Shown: piece after piece, positions 1 to 6,397 of the stretch | Position numbering within the stretch: the first letter of the stretch is position 1 | Layout: each line of letters begins with the position of its first letter | From: Ruminococcus sp. CAG:403 | GTDB lineage: Bacteria; Bacillota; Clostridia; Oscillospirales; Ruminococcaceae | NCBI GenBank assembly: GCA_000437255.1 | Contig: FR899085.1 | Span: forward strand, 5,396 to 32,361 | Length of the DNA stretch: 26,966 bases | Direction of reading: 5' to 3' | Translations under genes and position numbers: made by a program | Notes under the pieces: generated by a model | Told to the model about the DNA's origin: nothing | The model's database searches: none | What the model saw: only the letters and a program-made list of their open reading frames with translations

Positions 1-247
1 TTTGCTGCGGCAGGTATCCGATGCTGCTCCGGCTCCAATCTCCATGAAAATGAATGGAACCTTTCAAAGGCTTCACCAAACCAAGCAAACTTTTGACAAA
101 AGTACTCTTTCCGGAGCCATTCTCACCAATCAGGCAAATGTAATCCCCCGGATGAATGGTCAAATTCAAATCCGGCGTTGTGACAATATTTTCATAGCCC
201 AATGTCACATGGGAAAATAAAATGGCAGTGTTATTATTATTTGGCAT
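1..247 (-). CDS. znuC: Metal ABC transporter ATP-binding protein, 3' part missing
   Basis: This is the first 82 codons of an ABC ATPase that runs off the left edge of the window. The N-terminus is MPNNNNTAILFSHV. A Walker A motif GENGSGKST follows at about residues 39-47, and the Q-loop SIGYLPQQ is at the cut edge. It starts 13 bp after the stop of the zinc-binding lipoprotein gene and has a strong ribosome site (AGGAGGGG) six bases before the ATG. The position after a ZnuA-type lipoprotein makes it the ATPase that powers zinc or manganese import at the inner face of the membrane. The permease gene is expected outside the window. The metal cannot be decided from the ATPase itself. Confidence 0.85.
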   Translation of the reverse strand, partial: MPNNNNTAILFSHVTLGYENIVTTPDLNLTIHPGDYICLIGENGSGKSTFVKSLLGLVKPLKGSIHFHGDWSRSSIGYLPQQ

Positions 248-260
248 AAATACGCCCCTC

Positions 261-1259
261 CTAGCGATATAGTCCTTCTTTTAGTGCAGTGATGTTCCGC
301 TGCATCAAAGAAAGATAGGTTTCTCCGCGGTCAAAATCCGTTTGTGTAATGGAATGACAGGACTGAAATTGAATCACCTTTGCACCACTTTCCTCTGCAA
401 TAACATTGGCAACGGCATCGCTGCTGACTTCAAAATAGTAAACAGCTGGAATCGATGCTTCCCGGCATTTTTCAATCAAAAAAGAAATGGTGGAAACACT
501 CGGCTCCGCATCCGTACTGCATCCTGGAAACGCTGCATAGTAGTCCAATCCATATTCCTGTGTAAAATAAAGCAGCGGAAACTTATCCCCGAAGATCATC
601 AAATTGGTATCTGCATGCTCCACGGTTTCCCGAATTTCCGCATCCAACTCCCGTAGGGATTCCAAATAAGAAGCAGTGTTTTCCTGAAATTGCTCAGCAT
701 GCGCCGGATCTGCCTGACAAAGCGCATCACAAGTCCGCTGTACCAATGTCTGTGCAATGACCGGAGACGTCCAGATATGCTCATCGTACTCGATTTCCTG
801 CTGGTGTGCATCGGATTCTCCTTCGTGTGTATGCTCCTGCGTTTCATGCTCTTCCATGCCTTCTGTCGTTTCTTCTTCCAACGCATCCACCTGATCCATC
901 ATGCAGACCACTTCCCGCTGCGGCTCTCCACCAGCATCCAAGACCTGATCCACCCAGCTTTCCATGTGCCCGCCATTGTATAAAAAGACATCAGCATGCT
1001 GAATGGCCACAATATCTGAAGGCGTCGGTTCAAAAGAATGGCTTTCCATTCCCGGTGACAGCAGCAGTTTCAATTGAATACCTGGTGTATCTCCAATAAT
1101 TTCCCTGGCGAAATCATAATAGCAAAACAGTGTGGTAACCACATGAATCTGCCCATCGGACTGCCAGCTGGCACTGCCGCAGCCGCTCAGCAAAGCAGCC
1201 AGAACCATCGCCGCTGTCACGAGCGCTGTTTTTCTCCTGCCTATTCGTTTCATGCGCAT
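261..1259 (-). CDS. znuA: Zinc/manganese ABC transporter substrate-binding lipoprotein
   Basis: Metal-capturing lipoprotein of the cluster A-I family (ZnuA/AdcA/TroA-like), about 332 residues. It has a basic N-terminus, a hydrophobic segment and lipobox LLSGC with the lipidated cysteine at residue 27. A first metal ligand is expected at His74 in SPGMESHSFEPTPSD. An acidic, histidine-rich loop (about residues 133-158, including EHETQEHTHE) follows and ends in DEHIWTSP, which supplies a second histidine. The third canonical histidine region instead reads FGDKFPLLYF, then AAFPGCSTDAEPS, as in a recognised sub-branch of the family. The longest frame starts at 1268, but AAGGA abuts that ATG; the ATG at 1259 has nine bases of spacing and is preferred. 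The gene sits under a strong promoter with a Fur/Zur-type box, so metal repression is likely. Zinc is favoured by the His-rich loop; manganese remains possible. Confidence 0.9.
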   Translation of the reverse strand: MRMKRIGRRKTALVTAAMVLAALLSGCGSASWQSDGQIHVVTTLFCYYDFAREIIGDTPGIQLKLLLSPGMESHSFEPTPSDIVAIQHADVFLYNGGHMESWVDQVLDAGGEPQREVVCMMDQVDALEEETTEGMEEHETQEHTHEGESDAHQQEIEYDEHIWTSPVIAQTLVQRTCDALCQADPAHAEQFQENTASYLESLRELDAEIRETVEHADTNLMIFGDKFPLLYFTQEYGLDYYAAFPGCSTDAEPSVSTISFLIEKCREASIPAVYYFEVSSDAVANVIAEESGAKVIQFQSCHSITQTDFDRGETYLSLMQRNITALKEGLYR

Positions 1260-1290
1260 AGCGTCCATTCCTTTCTTTTATAATTAAAAT

Positions 1291-1305
1291 TGAAATTGAT
1301 TTTCA
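1291..1305 (-). promoter_or_regulatory. Fur/Zur-family operator of the znuA operon
   Basis: Minus-strand TGAAAATCAATTTCA is a 7-1-7 inverted repeat with one mismatched pair, the spacing typical of Fur-family boxes (Fur, Zur, PerR). It lies directly downstream of the -10 box at 1319-1324, over the expected transcript start and first bases, where a bound repressor would block transcription. Given the gene it precedes, Zur is the likeliest regulator, by inference only. Confidence 0.65.
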
Positions 1306-1318
1306 TTTTCGAATTATA

Positions 1319-1347
1319 AGTATACTACGCTTTTCCGAATTTGTCAA
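1319..1347 (-). promoter_or_regulatory. Sigma-A promoter of znuA-znuC
   Basis: On the minus strand, -35 TTGACA (1342-1347) and -10 TATACT (1319-1324) are separated by exactly 17 bp. This is near consensus, implying strong expression when it is not repressed. The transcript should start near 1312, about 50 bases before the chosen znuA start. Confidence 0.88.
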
Positions 1348-1372
1348 GCAAAAAATCGCAAATTATGCAAAG

Positions 1373-1426
1373 AAAAAGAAGAACGAAAAACTGCCAACTG
1401 TTGGCTTCCTCTTCGTCCTTCTTTTT
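1373..1426. terminator. Rho-independent terminator after the DUF5662 gene
   Basis: A long imperfect hairpin pairs 1373-1387 with 1412-1426 (one C/A mismatch) and contains an inner stem GCCAA/TTGGC at 1393-1405. Both outer arms are A/T-rich, so a U-rich tract follows the stem on either strand. It lies 30 bp after the stop of the minus-strand gene at 1456 and before the znuA promoter, so it insulates the two units. Confidence 0.75.
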
Positions 1427-1455
1427 TCACGTCTGCTCGAATTTTGGAGCACACC

Positions 1456-2001
1456 TTAATATCCTTTTTTGACCAATTCCCGTACTGCAGCAAATGCAGC
1501 CTCTTCTCCCTGCTGCGCCAAAATTTCCAGCAGTTCCATTAGCTTTGCTTCTGTCTCCGGATGCAGCATGCCACGTTTTCTGGCATTGGAATTCTGAAAA
1601 TAACGCAGCGAACGATCCTGCTGATACTGGTCGCCTGCATACACTTTGCTGGCAGCCAGCCGGTCACAAAACATCTCTGCCAAATATCGTGCCGGCATTT
1701 TTACGGGCATAACCCGTTTTTCTTTCGGATTATAATCATTCCAATATTCAAAATGATGTTTGTTGCGTCCTTTGTGATGCATCCAGGCAACGGAATATCC
1801 CAATACTTCCCGTTCCTTTTCATTTGGACTTCGATTGCCTTGGTAATACCGTGCACCAGGCAAAAATTCTGTCGGACTATACTTGGAAAGGTCATGCCGC
1901 AGACCCTGCCAAAAAATACCCGCCTTCCAACAGTGCCGAATCACCAAATGCCGATGTCGTGTAATGGTTCGAAAATGATTCCATGCGCCCTGCATGCTCA
2001 T
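1456..2001 (-). CDS. DUF5662 family protein
   Basis: A 181-residue soluble protein that I recognise as the DUF5662 family by the blocks RHDLSKYSPTEFLPGARYY (about residues 35-53) and WMHHKGRNKHHFEYWNDY (about 73-90). The conserved HD pair and the HHK...KHHFEYW cluster look like metal-ligand or catalytic positions, but the biochemical function is unknown to me. There is no signal peptide or membrane segment. The start is supported by GAGGTGG seven bases before the ATG and by the promoter at 2066-2094. The gene is monocistronic, closed by the hairpin at 1373-1426. The C-terminal third (from about residue 145) is Glu/Leu/Ala-rich and probably helical. Confidence 0.8.
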   Translation of the reverse strand: MSMQGAWNHFRTITRHRHLVIRHCWKAGIFWQGLRHDLSKYSPTEFLPGARYYQGNRSPNEKEREVLGYSVAWMHHKGRNKHHFEYWNDYNPKEKRVMPVKMPARYLAEMFCDRLAASKVYAGDQYQQDRSLRYFQNSNARKRGMLHPETEAKLMELLEILAQQGEEAAFAAVRELVKKGY

Positions 2002-2065
2002 ACCTGTTCCACCTCATTCTCTTTCCTACTTGCAAAAGCCTGCTCGCATCATTCAGATCATTATC

Positions 2066-2094
2066 ATTATAACACAGAAGCCGGCGAAGAGCAA
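2066..2094 (-). promoter_or_regulatory. Promoter of the DUF5662 gene
   Basis: Minus-strand -35 TTGCTC (2089-2094) and consensus -10 TATAAT (2066-2071) with a 17 bp spacer. The gene start is about 65 bases below the -10. Just below the -10 the strand reads GATAATGATCTGAATGAT, a partial Fur-like pattern that I do not consider strong enough to call an operator. Confidence 0.7.
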
Positions 2095-2157
2095 GTCAAT
2101 TTCTGCGACTACCTGCATCCTCTGATTGATAAATTTTTTCAGCCATAGTGGAATCTA

Positions 2158-2186
2158 TTGACTTTATTTCCAATCAGCGATATAAT
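2158..2186 (+). promoter_or_regulatory. Promoter of murT-gatD
   Basis: TTGACT (2158-2163), 17 bp spacer, TATAAT (2181-2186). The transcript should begin near 2193, leaving a leader of about 100 bases before murT. This shows that the longest open frame, starting at 2148, begins upstream of the transcript and that its first 48 codons are not coding. Confidence 0.87.
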
Positions 2187-2291
2187 AATTCTATATCGAA
2201 AAATTGGTCTCAAAAGTTGGAATGCCTGCTGTTTCGCACACAAGGGAACCAGCAAATCCATGCTGCTCCGACCAAAGAAAAGGAATCCATT

Positions 2292-3644
2292 ATGAAATAT
2301 TTACTCATTTTATTTGGAAAGCTGATCATAAAAATGCTTCAGCTGCTTGGGAAAAATGCCGGTAATCTACCAGGCTGCATTCTCTGGCATCTGACCCGGC
2401 ATCGTTGTGTCAGCTTATTCACCGTAGACTGTCCCATCATTGCCGTAACCGGAACCAACGGAAAAACCTCTGTAACCAGTTACGTCAACCAGCTGTTTCA
2501 AAAGGACGGCGTAAAAATTATTACAAACCATTCCGGAAACAACCTGGATACAGGAATCTGTTCCCTGCTGCTCAAACACTGTAGCATGTCCGGCCGTGTC
2601 ACAGCTGATTACTTGATTTTAGAAACAGACGAGTCGCATGTACCGATTGTATACAGCCAATTAAAACTGGAAACACTGGTGGTCTTGAACTTCTTCCGAG
2701 ATCAGCTGGATCGAAACGGAGAAGTGGAAACTCTAATTCGTAAAATCCATGCATTCTGTGAAACCTTTACCGGCAACCTCATTCTCAATGGAGATGATCC
2801 CAATACCGCACGTCTGGGCAAAGCCAACCCTGCTAACCCCAATGTGAAATATTTTCATGTAGAAGCCTATGATGGTGCAACCAAGCAGCTTTTTGAAGCA
2901 GGAGAAGGACAGTTCTGTCCATTCTGCGGAACCGCACTTTCCTACGAGTATTATCAATATTCTCACATTGGAAAGTTTGCCTGTCCGAAATGCGGATATG
3001 GTACCCACACACCGTTTCTCACTACTTCTGATGTGGACTTGACCAAACCATCCTTCCGCATCGGCACGCAAACCTACACCACTACGCTGAACAGCATCTA
3101 TCATGTTTACAATATGACAGCTGTTGCAGCTGTTGCAAAGCTGTATCACATTGACGATCAAGTACTTGCCAATGTCCTGGCAACCCATATCGTCAAAAAC
3201 GGCCGTATGGAACACTTCCAGCTTGGAGACCGCTCCATGTTTCTGAACCTTGCCAAGAATCCAGTTGGTGCCAATATGACACTTCGCATCATGAATGGTA
3301 TGAACGAGGAAAAAGAACTGCTCTTTGTACTGAATGATAACATTGCCGATGGACTGGACGTTTCCTGGATCTGGGACATCAATTTCAGCGTATTCCAGCA
3401 AGTTACCAGAGTCATTACGTCCGGAACACGTGCCTATGATATTGCAGTGCGCATCAAGTGCTCCGGATACAGTCAGGATCAAATCGTTGTTCTGCCGGAT
3501 TTGGATGCAGCCATCCAGGAACTGAATGCACACCCCGGCAAGAAGTTTATCATCAGCAACTATACAGCAACACAGCCCACCCGAAACGCACTGATCCACT
3601 GGATTTCCAAAAACGGAGGCAATGTCAATGAATACAACCATTAA
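2292..3644 (+). CDS. murT: Lipid II isoglutaminyl synthase, MurT subunit
   Basis: MurT with GatD amidates the alpha-carboxyl of D-glutamate in the lipid II stem peptide, using ATP and glutamine, at the cytoplasmic face of the membrane. The 450-residue protein has a Mur-ligase central domain with P-loop GTNGKTS (54-60), then a Cys4 zinc ribbon specific to MurT among Mur ligases (CPFC at 209-212, CPKC at 231-234). A C-terminal domain holds DNIADGLDVSWIWD from Asp349; an aspartate in this motif completes the GatD catalytic triad in the known complex. Start at 2292: AAGGA is seven bases upstream, and the frame beginning at 2148 precedes the promoter. gatD overlaps the 3' end by 17 bases, fitting equimolar production. 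Confidence 0.95.
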   Translation: MKYLLILFGKLIIKMLQLLGKNAGNLPGCILWHLTRHRCVSLFTVDCPIIAVTGTNGKTSVTSYVNQLFQKDGVKIITNHSGNNLDTGICSLLLKHCSMSGRVTADYLILETDESHVPIVYSQLKLETLVVLNFFRDQLDRNGEVETLIRKIHAFCETFTGNLILNGDDPNTARLGKANPANPNVKYFHVEAYDGATKQLFEAGEGQFCPFCGTALSYEYYQYSHIGKFACPKCGYGTHTPFLTTSDVDLTKPSFRIGTQTYTTTLNSIYHVYNMTAVAAVAKLYHIDDQVLANVLATHIVKNGRMEHFQLGDRSMFLNLAKNPVGANMTLRIMNGMNEEKELLFVLNDNIADGLDVSWIWDINFSVFQQVTRVITSGTRAYDIAVRIKCSGYSQDQIVVLPDLDAAIQELNAHPGKKFIISNYTATQPTRNALIHWISKNGGNVNEYNH

Positions 3645-4380
3645 AATTCTTCATATGTATGCGGACATGCTGGACTTATACGGAGACAGCGGCAATATGG
3701 AAATTCTGCAATACCGCTGCCGCATGCGTGGCATTCCCTGTGAAGTCGATCACTATACCCGCAATATGGAAGTCCCGGATTTTTCCGCCTATGATCTGAT
3801 CTACTTGGGTGGCGGTGCCGACTTGGAACAGCAAATCTTAGCAGAAGATCTTACCCGGTGCAAGGAAGGACTTCGGCGTGCTTATGCAGATGGCGTCTTT
3901 TTCCTGATGATCTGCGGCGGCTATCAGCTCATGGGACAGTATTATCGGGACGCAGACGGCGGCACGCTGCCAGGCGTGGGACTGTTCGATTATTATACCA
4001 TTGCACCCAAAGACCGCCGGAAGCGCTGTATCGGCAATATTGTCGTACAGACAATGCTGACCGGCAAGCCACTGGAAGTCATTGGATTTGAAAATCACGG
4101 CGGACAAACCAGCGGTATTACGACACCATTTGGAACCGTTCGCTGCGGAAACGGAAACTGCTTCCAAAGCGCGAGTGAGGGCTACTGCGAAAAGAATGTC
4201 ATTGCAACTTATCTGCACGGTCCGCTTCTTTCCAAGAATCCGGAACTGGCAGATTACATTCTCACCTATTGCCTGCATCGCCACCCCGGTACCCCTGCTG
4301 CACTCGAACCGCTGGACGACCAGTTGGAACAGGCATGCCGTGCTGTCATGCTGAAACGTCTGCTCAAAGAAAAAGAATAA
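3628..4380 (+). CDS. gatD: Lipid II isoglutaminyl synthase, glutamine amidotransferase subunit GatD
   Basis: Class I glutamine amidotransferase of the CobB/CobQ type that releases ammonia from glutamine and passes it to MurT. It has 250 residues. An early conserved block LYGDSGNMEIL is followed by LGGGADLEQQ, the nucleophile elbow MICGGYQ with Cys96, and the catalytic histidine in ATYLHGPLL (His197). The third triad member comes from MurT. An in-frame ATG six bases earlier (3622) lies only two bases from GGAGG, whereas 3628 has eight bases of spacing, so 3628 is preferred. It overlaps murT and is followed 13 bp later by the ABC-F gene, so all three may share a transcript. Confidence 0.95.
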   Translation: MNTTIKILHMYADMLDLYGDSGNMEILQYRCRMRGIPCEVDHYTRNMEVPDFSAYDLIYLGGGADLEQQILAEDLTRCKEGLRRAYADGVFFLMICGGYQLMGQYYRDADGGTLPGVGLFDYYTIAPKDRRKRCIGNIVVQTMLTGKPLEVIGFENHGGQTSGITTPFGTVRCGNGNCFQSASEGYCEKNVIATYLHGPLLSKNPELADYILTYCLHRHPGTPAALEPLDDQLEQACRAVMLKRLLKEKE

Positions 4381-4393
4381 AGGAACTCACATT

Positions 4394-6313
4394 ATGCTGC
4401 TTCGCTTAACCGATATCAATAAATTTTACAACGGTTCTCCCGTTTTGCAACATGTTCACTTAACCATTGAAGACCGTGACCGCATCGGGCTCATCGGCGT
4501 CAATGGATGCGGAAAATCCACTCTGCTGAAAATCATTACCGGTTCCGTCTTGCCGGATCATATTTTGGAACAAGACGGCGAGATTGCCAAATCCAACCAA
4601 ACCTCCATTGGTTATCTGGAACAGATGGGTGGTCTGGACAAGGAAAATACCGTCTGGGAAGAAATGCGCAGTGTCTTTCGTCCGCTTTTAGACGCACAGC
4701 AGCGGCTTCACACCATTGAACAAGACATGCAAAACGGCGATCTTTCCGCTTCTGAAGAATACCACCAGCTTTCCGCTTGGTTCGAAAACAACGACGGCTA
4801 TCAAATCGATGTCAAGTTGAAAACCGTTCTGAACGGCATGGGATTCCCGGAAGAAACATATCACCGCATCATTTCCGGGTTCAGCGGCGGAGAAAAGACC
4901 CGTCTTGCCATTGCCAAACTTCTGCTGGAGGAACCCAATCTGCTGATCCTGGATGAACCAACCAACCATCTGGACTTTCAGACCATTATGTGGCTGGAAG
5001 ATTACCTGCAAACCTATAAAGGTGCCCTGCTGATTGTCTCGCACGACCGCTACTTTCTGGATAAACTGGCTACCAGCATTTGCGAAATTGAACATGGCAG
5101 GCTCACACGTTACAAGGGCAATTATACAGCGTTTGTGGCACTGAAAGAAGCGGCTGTTGCACGGCAGCAAAAAGAATATGAACTCCAACAAAAGGAAATC
5201 GCCAAACTGGAAGACTATGTTGCCCGCAATCTGACCCGTGCTTCTACCGCTAAAAGTGCGCAAAGCCGCGTCAAGCAGCTGGAAAAAATGGAGCGCATCG
5301 AAAGGCCTGTCTCCTACACCAAGCAGGCACGCATTGCCTTTACCTATGCCATGGAACCGCCGCAGGAAGTGCTGCATGTTAAAGATGTTGATTTAACTGT
5401 CGGGGTCGGCGCACAGCGCAAGACCTTGGCAGAGCATATTTCCTTTACGGTACGACGTGGAGAAAAATGGGGTATCATTGGCGAAAATGGCATCGGAAAA
5501 TCTACGCTTTTAAAAGTTTTGCAAGGACTTTTGCCGCATGGCGGAAGTGTTCGCTGGGCTGCCAATGTAAAGCGTGCTTATTTCGAACAGGAAAGCACCA
5601 ATTTACATCCCAATAAAACCATTATGGAAGAACTTCATGACCGCATGCCGCTTTGGACAGATTTGGAAGTCCGCAGCCTGCTAGGGCAGGTGCGTATTAC
5701 CGGAGAGAACGTCTATAAGCAAATTGGCGTCATCAGCGGTGGGGAACGTGCAAAGGTTTGTTTCGCTGTCATGATGCTGGAACATGGAAATGTTCTGATT
5801 CTGGATGAACCAACCAACCACCTGGACATTGCCATGAAAGAAGTCATTGAAGCAGCTCTGGCAGATTTTCCGGGCACCATCCTGTTTGTTTCGCATGATC
5901 GTTATCTGCTCAATCGAGTCGCCGACCACATTTTGGAACTTTCTACAGATGGCGTGACCTGCTACCAAGGTGGATTTGATGCTTGGAATGCCGTAAAAAA
6001 AGAACAAGCAGCGGCACAACAACCCGCTGCGCAAAAGGAAAAGCCAGCCACTGCCTCCCCATCCTCTGGAACTGGTTATAAAACCAAGCAGCAGCGTGCA
6101 CAGGAAGCCAAGCGACGAACTGCAATCCGTGCAATCGAACAAAAAATGGAACGTATGCAGCAGGAATTGGATGCCTTAAATGCAGAATTGGAACAGGAAT
6201 CCGTCTATACCAATTTCCAGCTGATGCAGGAAAAATGCAACCGAATGGATGAAATCCGAGTGGAACTGGATGCTGCATTGGAAGAACTGATTGAACTGGA
6301 AGATGCAGAATAA
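4394..6313 (+). CDS. ABC-F family ATP-binding protein (YdiF/Uup-like)
   Basis: A 639-residue soluble protein with two ABC ATPase domains and no membrane segments, the layout of ABC-F factors that act on the ribosome. Domain 1 has Walker A GVNGCGKST (35-43), signature FSGGEKTR and Walker B LLILDEPTNHLD (183-194). The inter-domain linker (about 240-300) is helical and charged, with a NLTRASTAKSAQSRVKQ segment typical of the YdiF branch. Domain 2 has GENGIGKST (363-371), ISGGERAK and VLILDEPTNHLD (467-478). A Pro/Ala-rich spacer leads to a C-terminal coiled coil (about 570-635). A housekeeping role in translation is likelier than antibiotic resistance, but the sequence does not decide. AAGGA precedes the ATG; a symmetric terminator follows. 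Confidence 0.92.
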   Translation: MLLRLTDINKFYNGSPVLQHVHLTIEDRDRIGLIGVNGCGKSTLLKIITGSVLPDHILEQDGEIAKSNQTSIGYLEQMGGLDKENTVWEEMRSVFRPLLDAQQRLHTIEQDMQNGDLSASEEYHQLSAWFENNDGYQIDVKLKTVLNGMGFPEETYHRIISGFSGGEKTRLAIAKLLLEEPNLLILDEPTNHLDFQTIMWLEDYLQTYKGALLIVSHDRYFLDKLATSICEIEHGRLTRYKGNYTAFVALKEAAVARQQKEYELQQKEIAKLEDYVARNLTRASTAKSAQSRVKQLEKMERIERPVSYTKQARIAFTYAMEPPQEVLHVKDVDLTVGVGAQRKTLAEHISFTVRRGEKWGIIGENGIGKSTLLKVLQGLLPHGGSVRWAANVKRAYFEQESTNLHPNKTIMEELHDRMPLWTDLEVRSLLGQVRITGENVYKQIGVISGGERAKVCFAVMMLEHGNVLILDEPTNHLDIAMKEVIEAALADFPGTILFVSHDRYLLNRVADHILELSTDGVTCYQGGFDAWNAVKKEQAAAQQPAAQKEKPATASPSSGTGYKTKQQRAQEAKRRTAIRAIEQKMERMQQELDALNAELEQESVYTNFQLMQEKCNRMDEIRVELDAALEELIELEDAE

Positions 6314-6336
6314 AAATCATCCGTAAAAAATACAAC

Positions 6337-6378
6337 AAAAGTCCCTCTCAAAGGCAACCGCTTTTGAGAGGGACTTTT
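6337..6378. terminator. Bidirectional terminator between the ABC-F and GH9 genes
   Basis: A perfect 16 bp stem, arms 6337-6352 and 6363-6378 (AAAAGTCCCTCTCAAA and its complement), with a 10 base loop. A and T tails on the two sides allow termination of both converging genes, whose stop codons lie 23 and 19 bp away. Confidence 0.93.
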
Positions 6379-6397
6379 TGGAATCACCTATTTTTGT

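Noticed and set aside
2048..2071. Fur box below the DUF5662 promoter
   Set aside because: Only about 13 of 19 positions agree with the classical box, and most matches come from the AT-rich -10 region.
2240..2253. T-box riboswitch in the murT leader (GGGAACC)
   Set aside because: The full T-box consensus and a terminator/antiterminator pair are missing, and murT is not an amino acid gene.
2148..2291. N-terminal extension of 48 residues on MurT from the longest open frame
   Set aside because: A strong promoter lies at 2158-2186, inside the extension, and the ribosome site fits only the ATG at 2292.
2733..3641. 302-codon open frame on the minus strand opposite murT
   Set aside because: It is antisense to a certain murT, has no ribosome site and no recognisable domain; it is a codon-bias shadow.
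4394..6313. Antibiotic-resistance ABC-F
   Set aside because: The linker and C-terminal coiled coil look like the housekeeping YdiF branch, and there is no leader peptide or mobile context.
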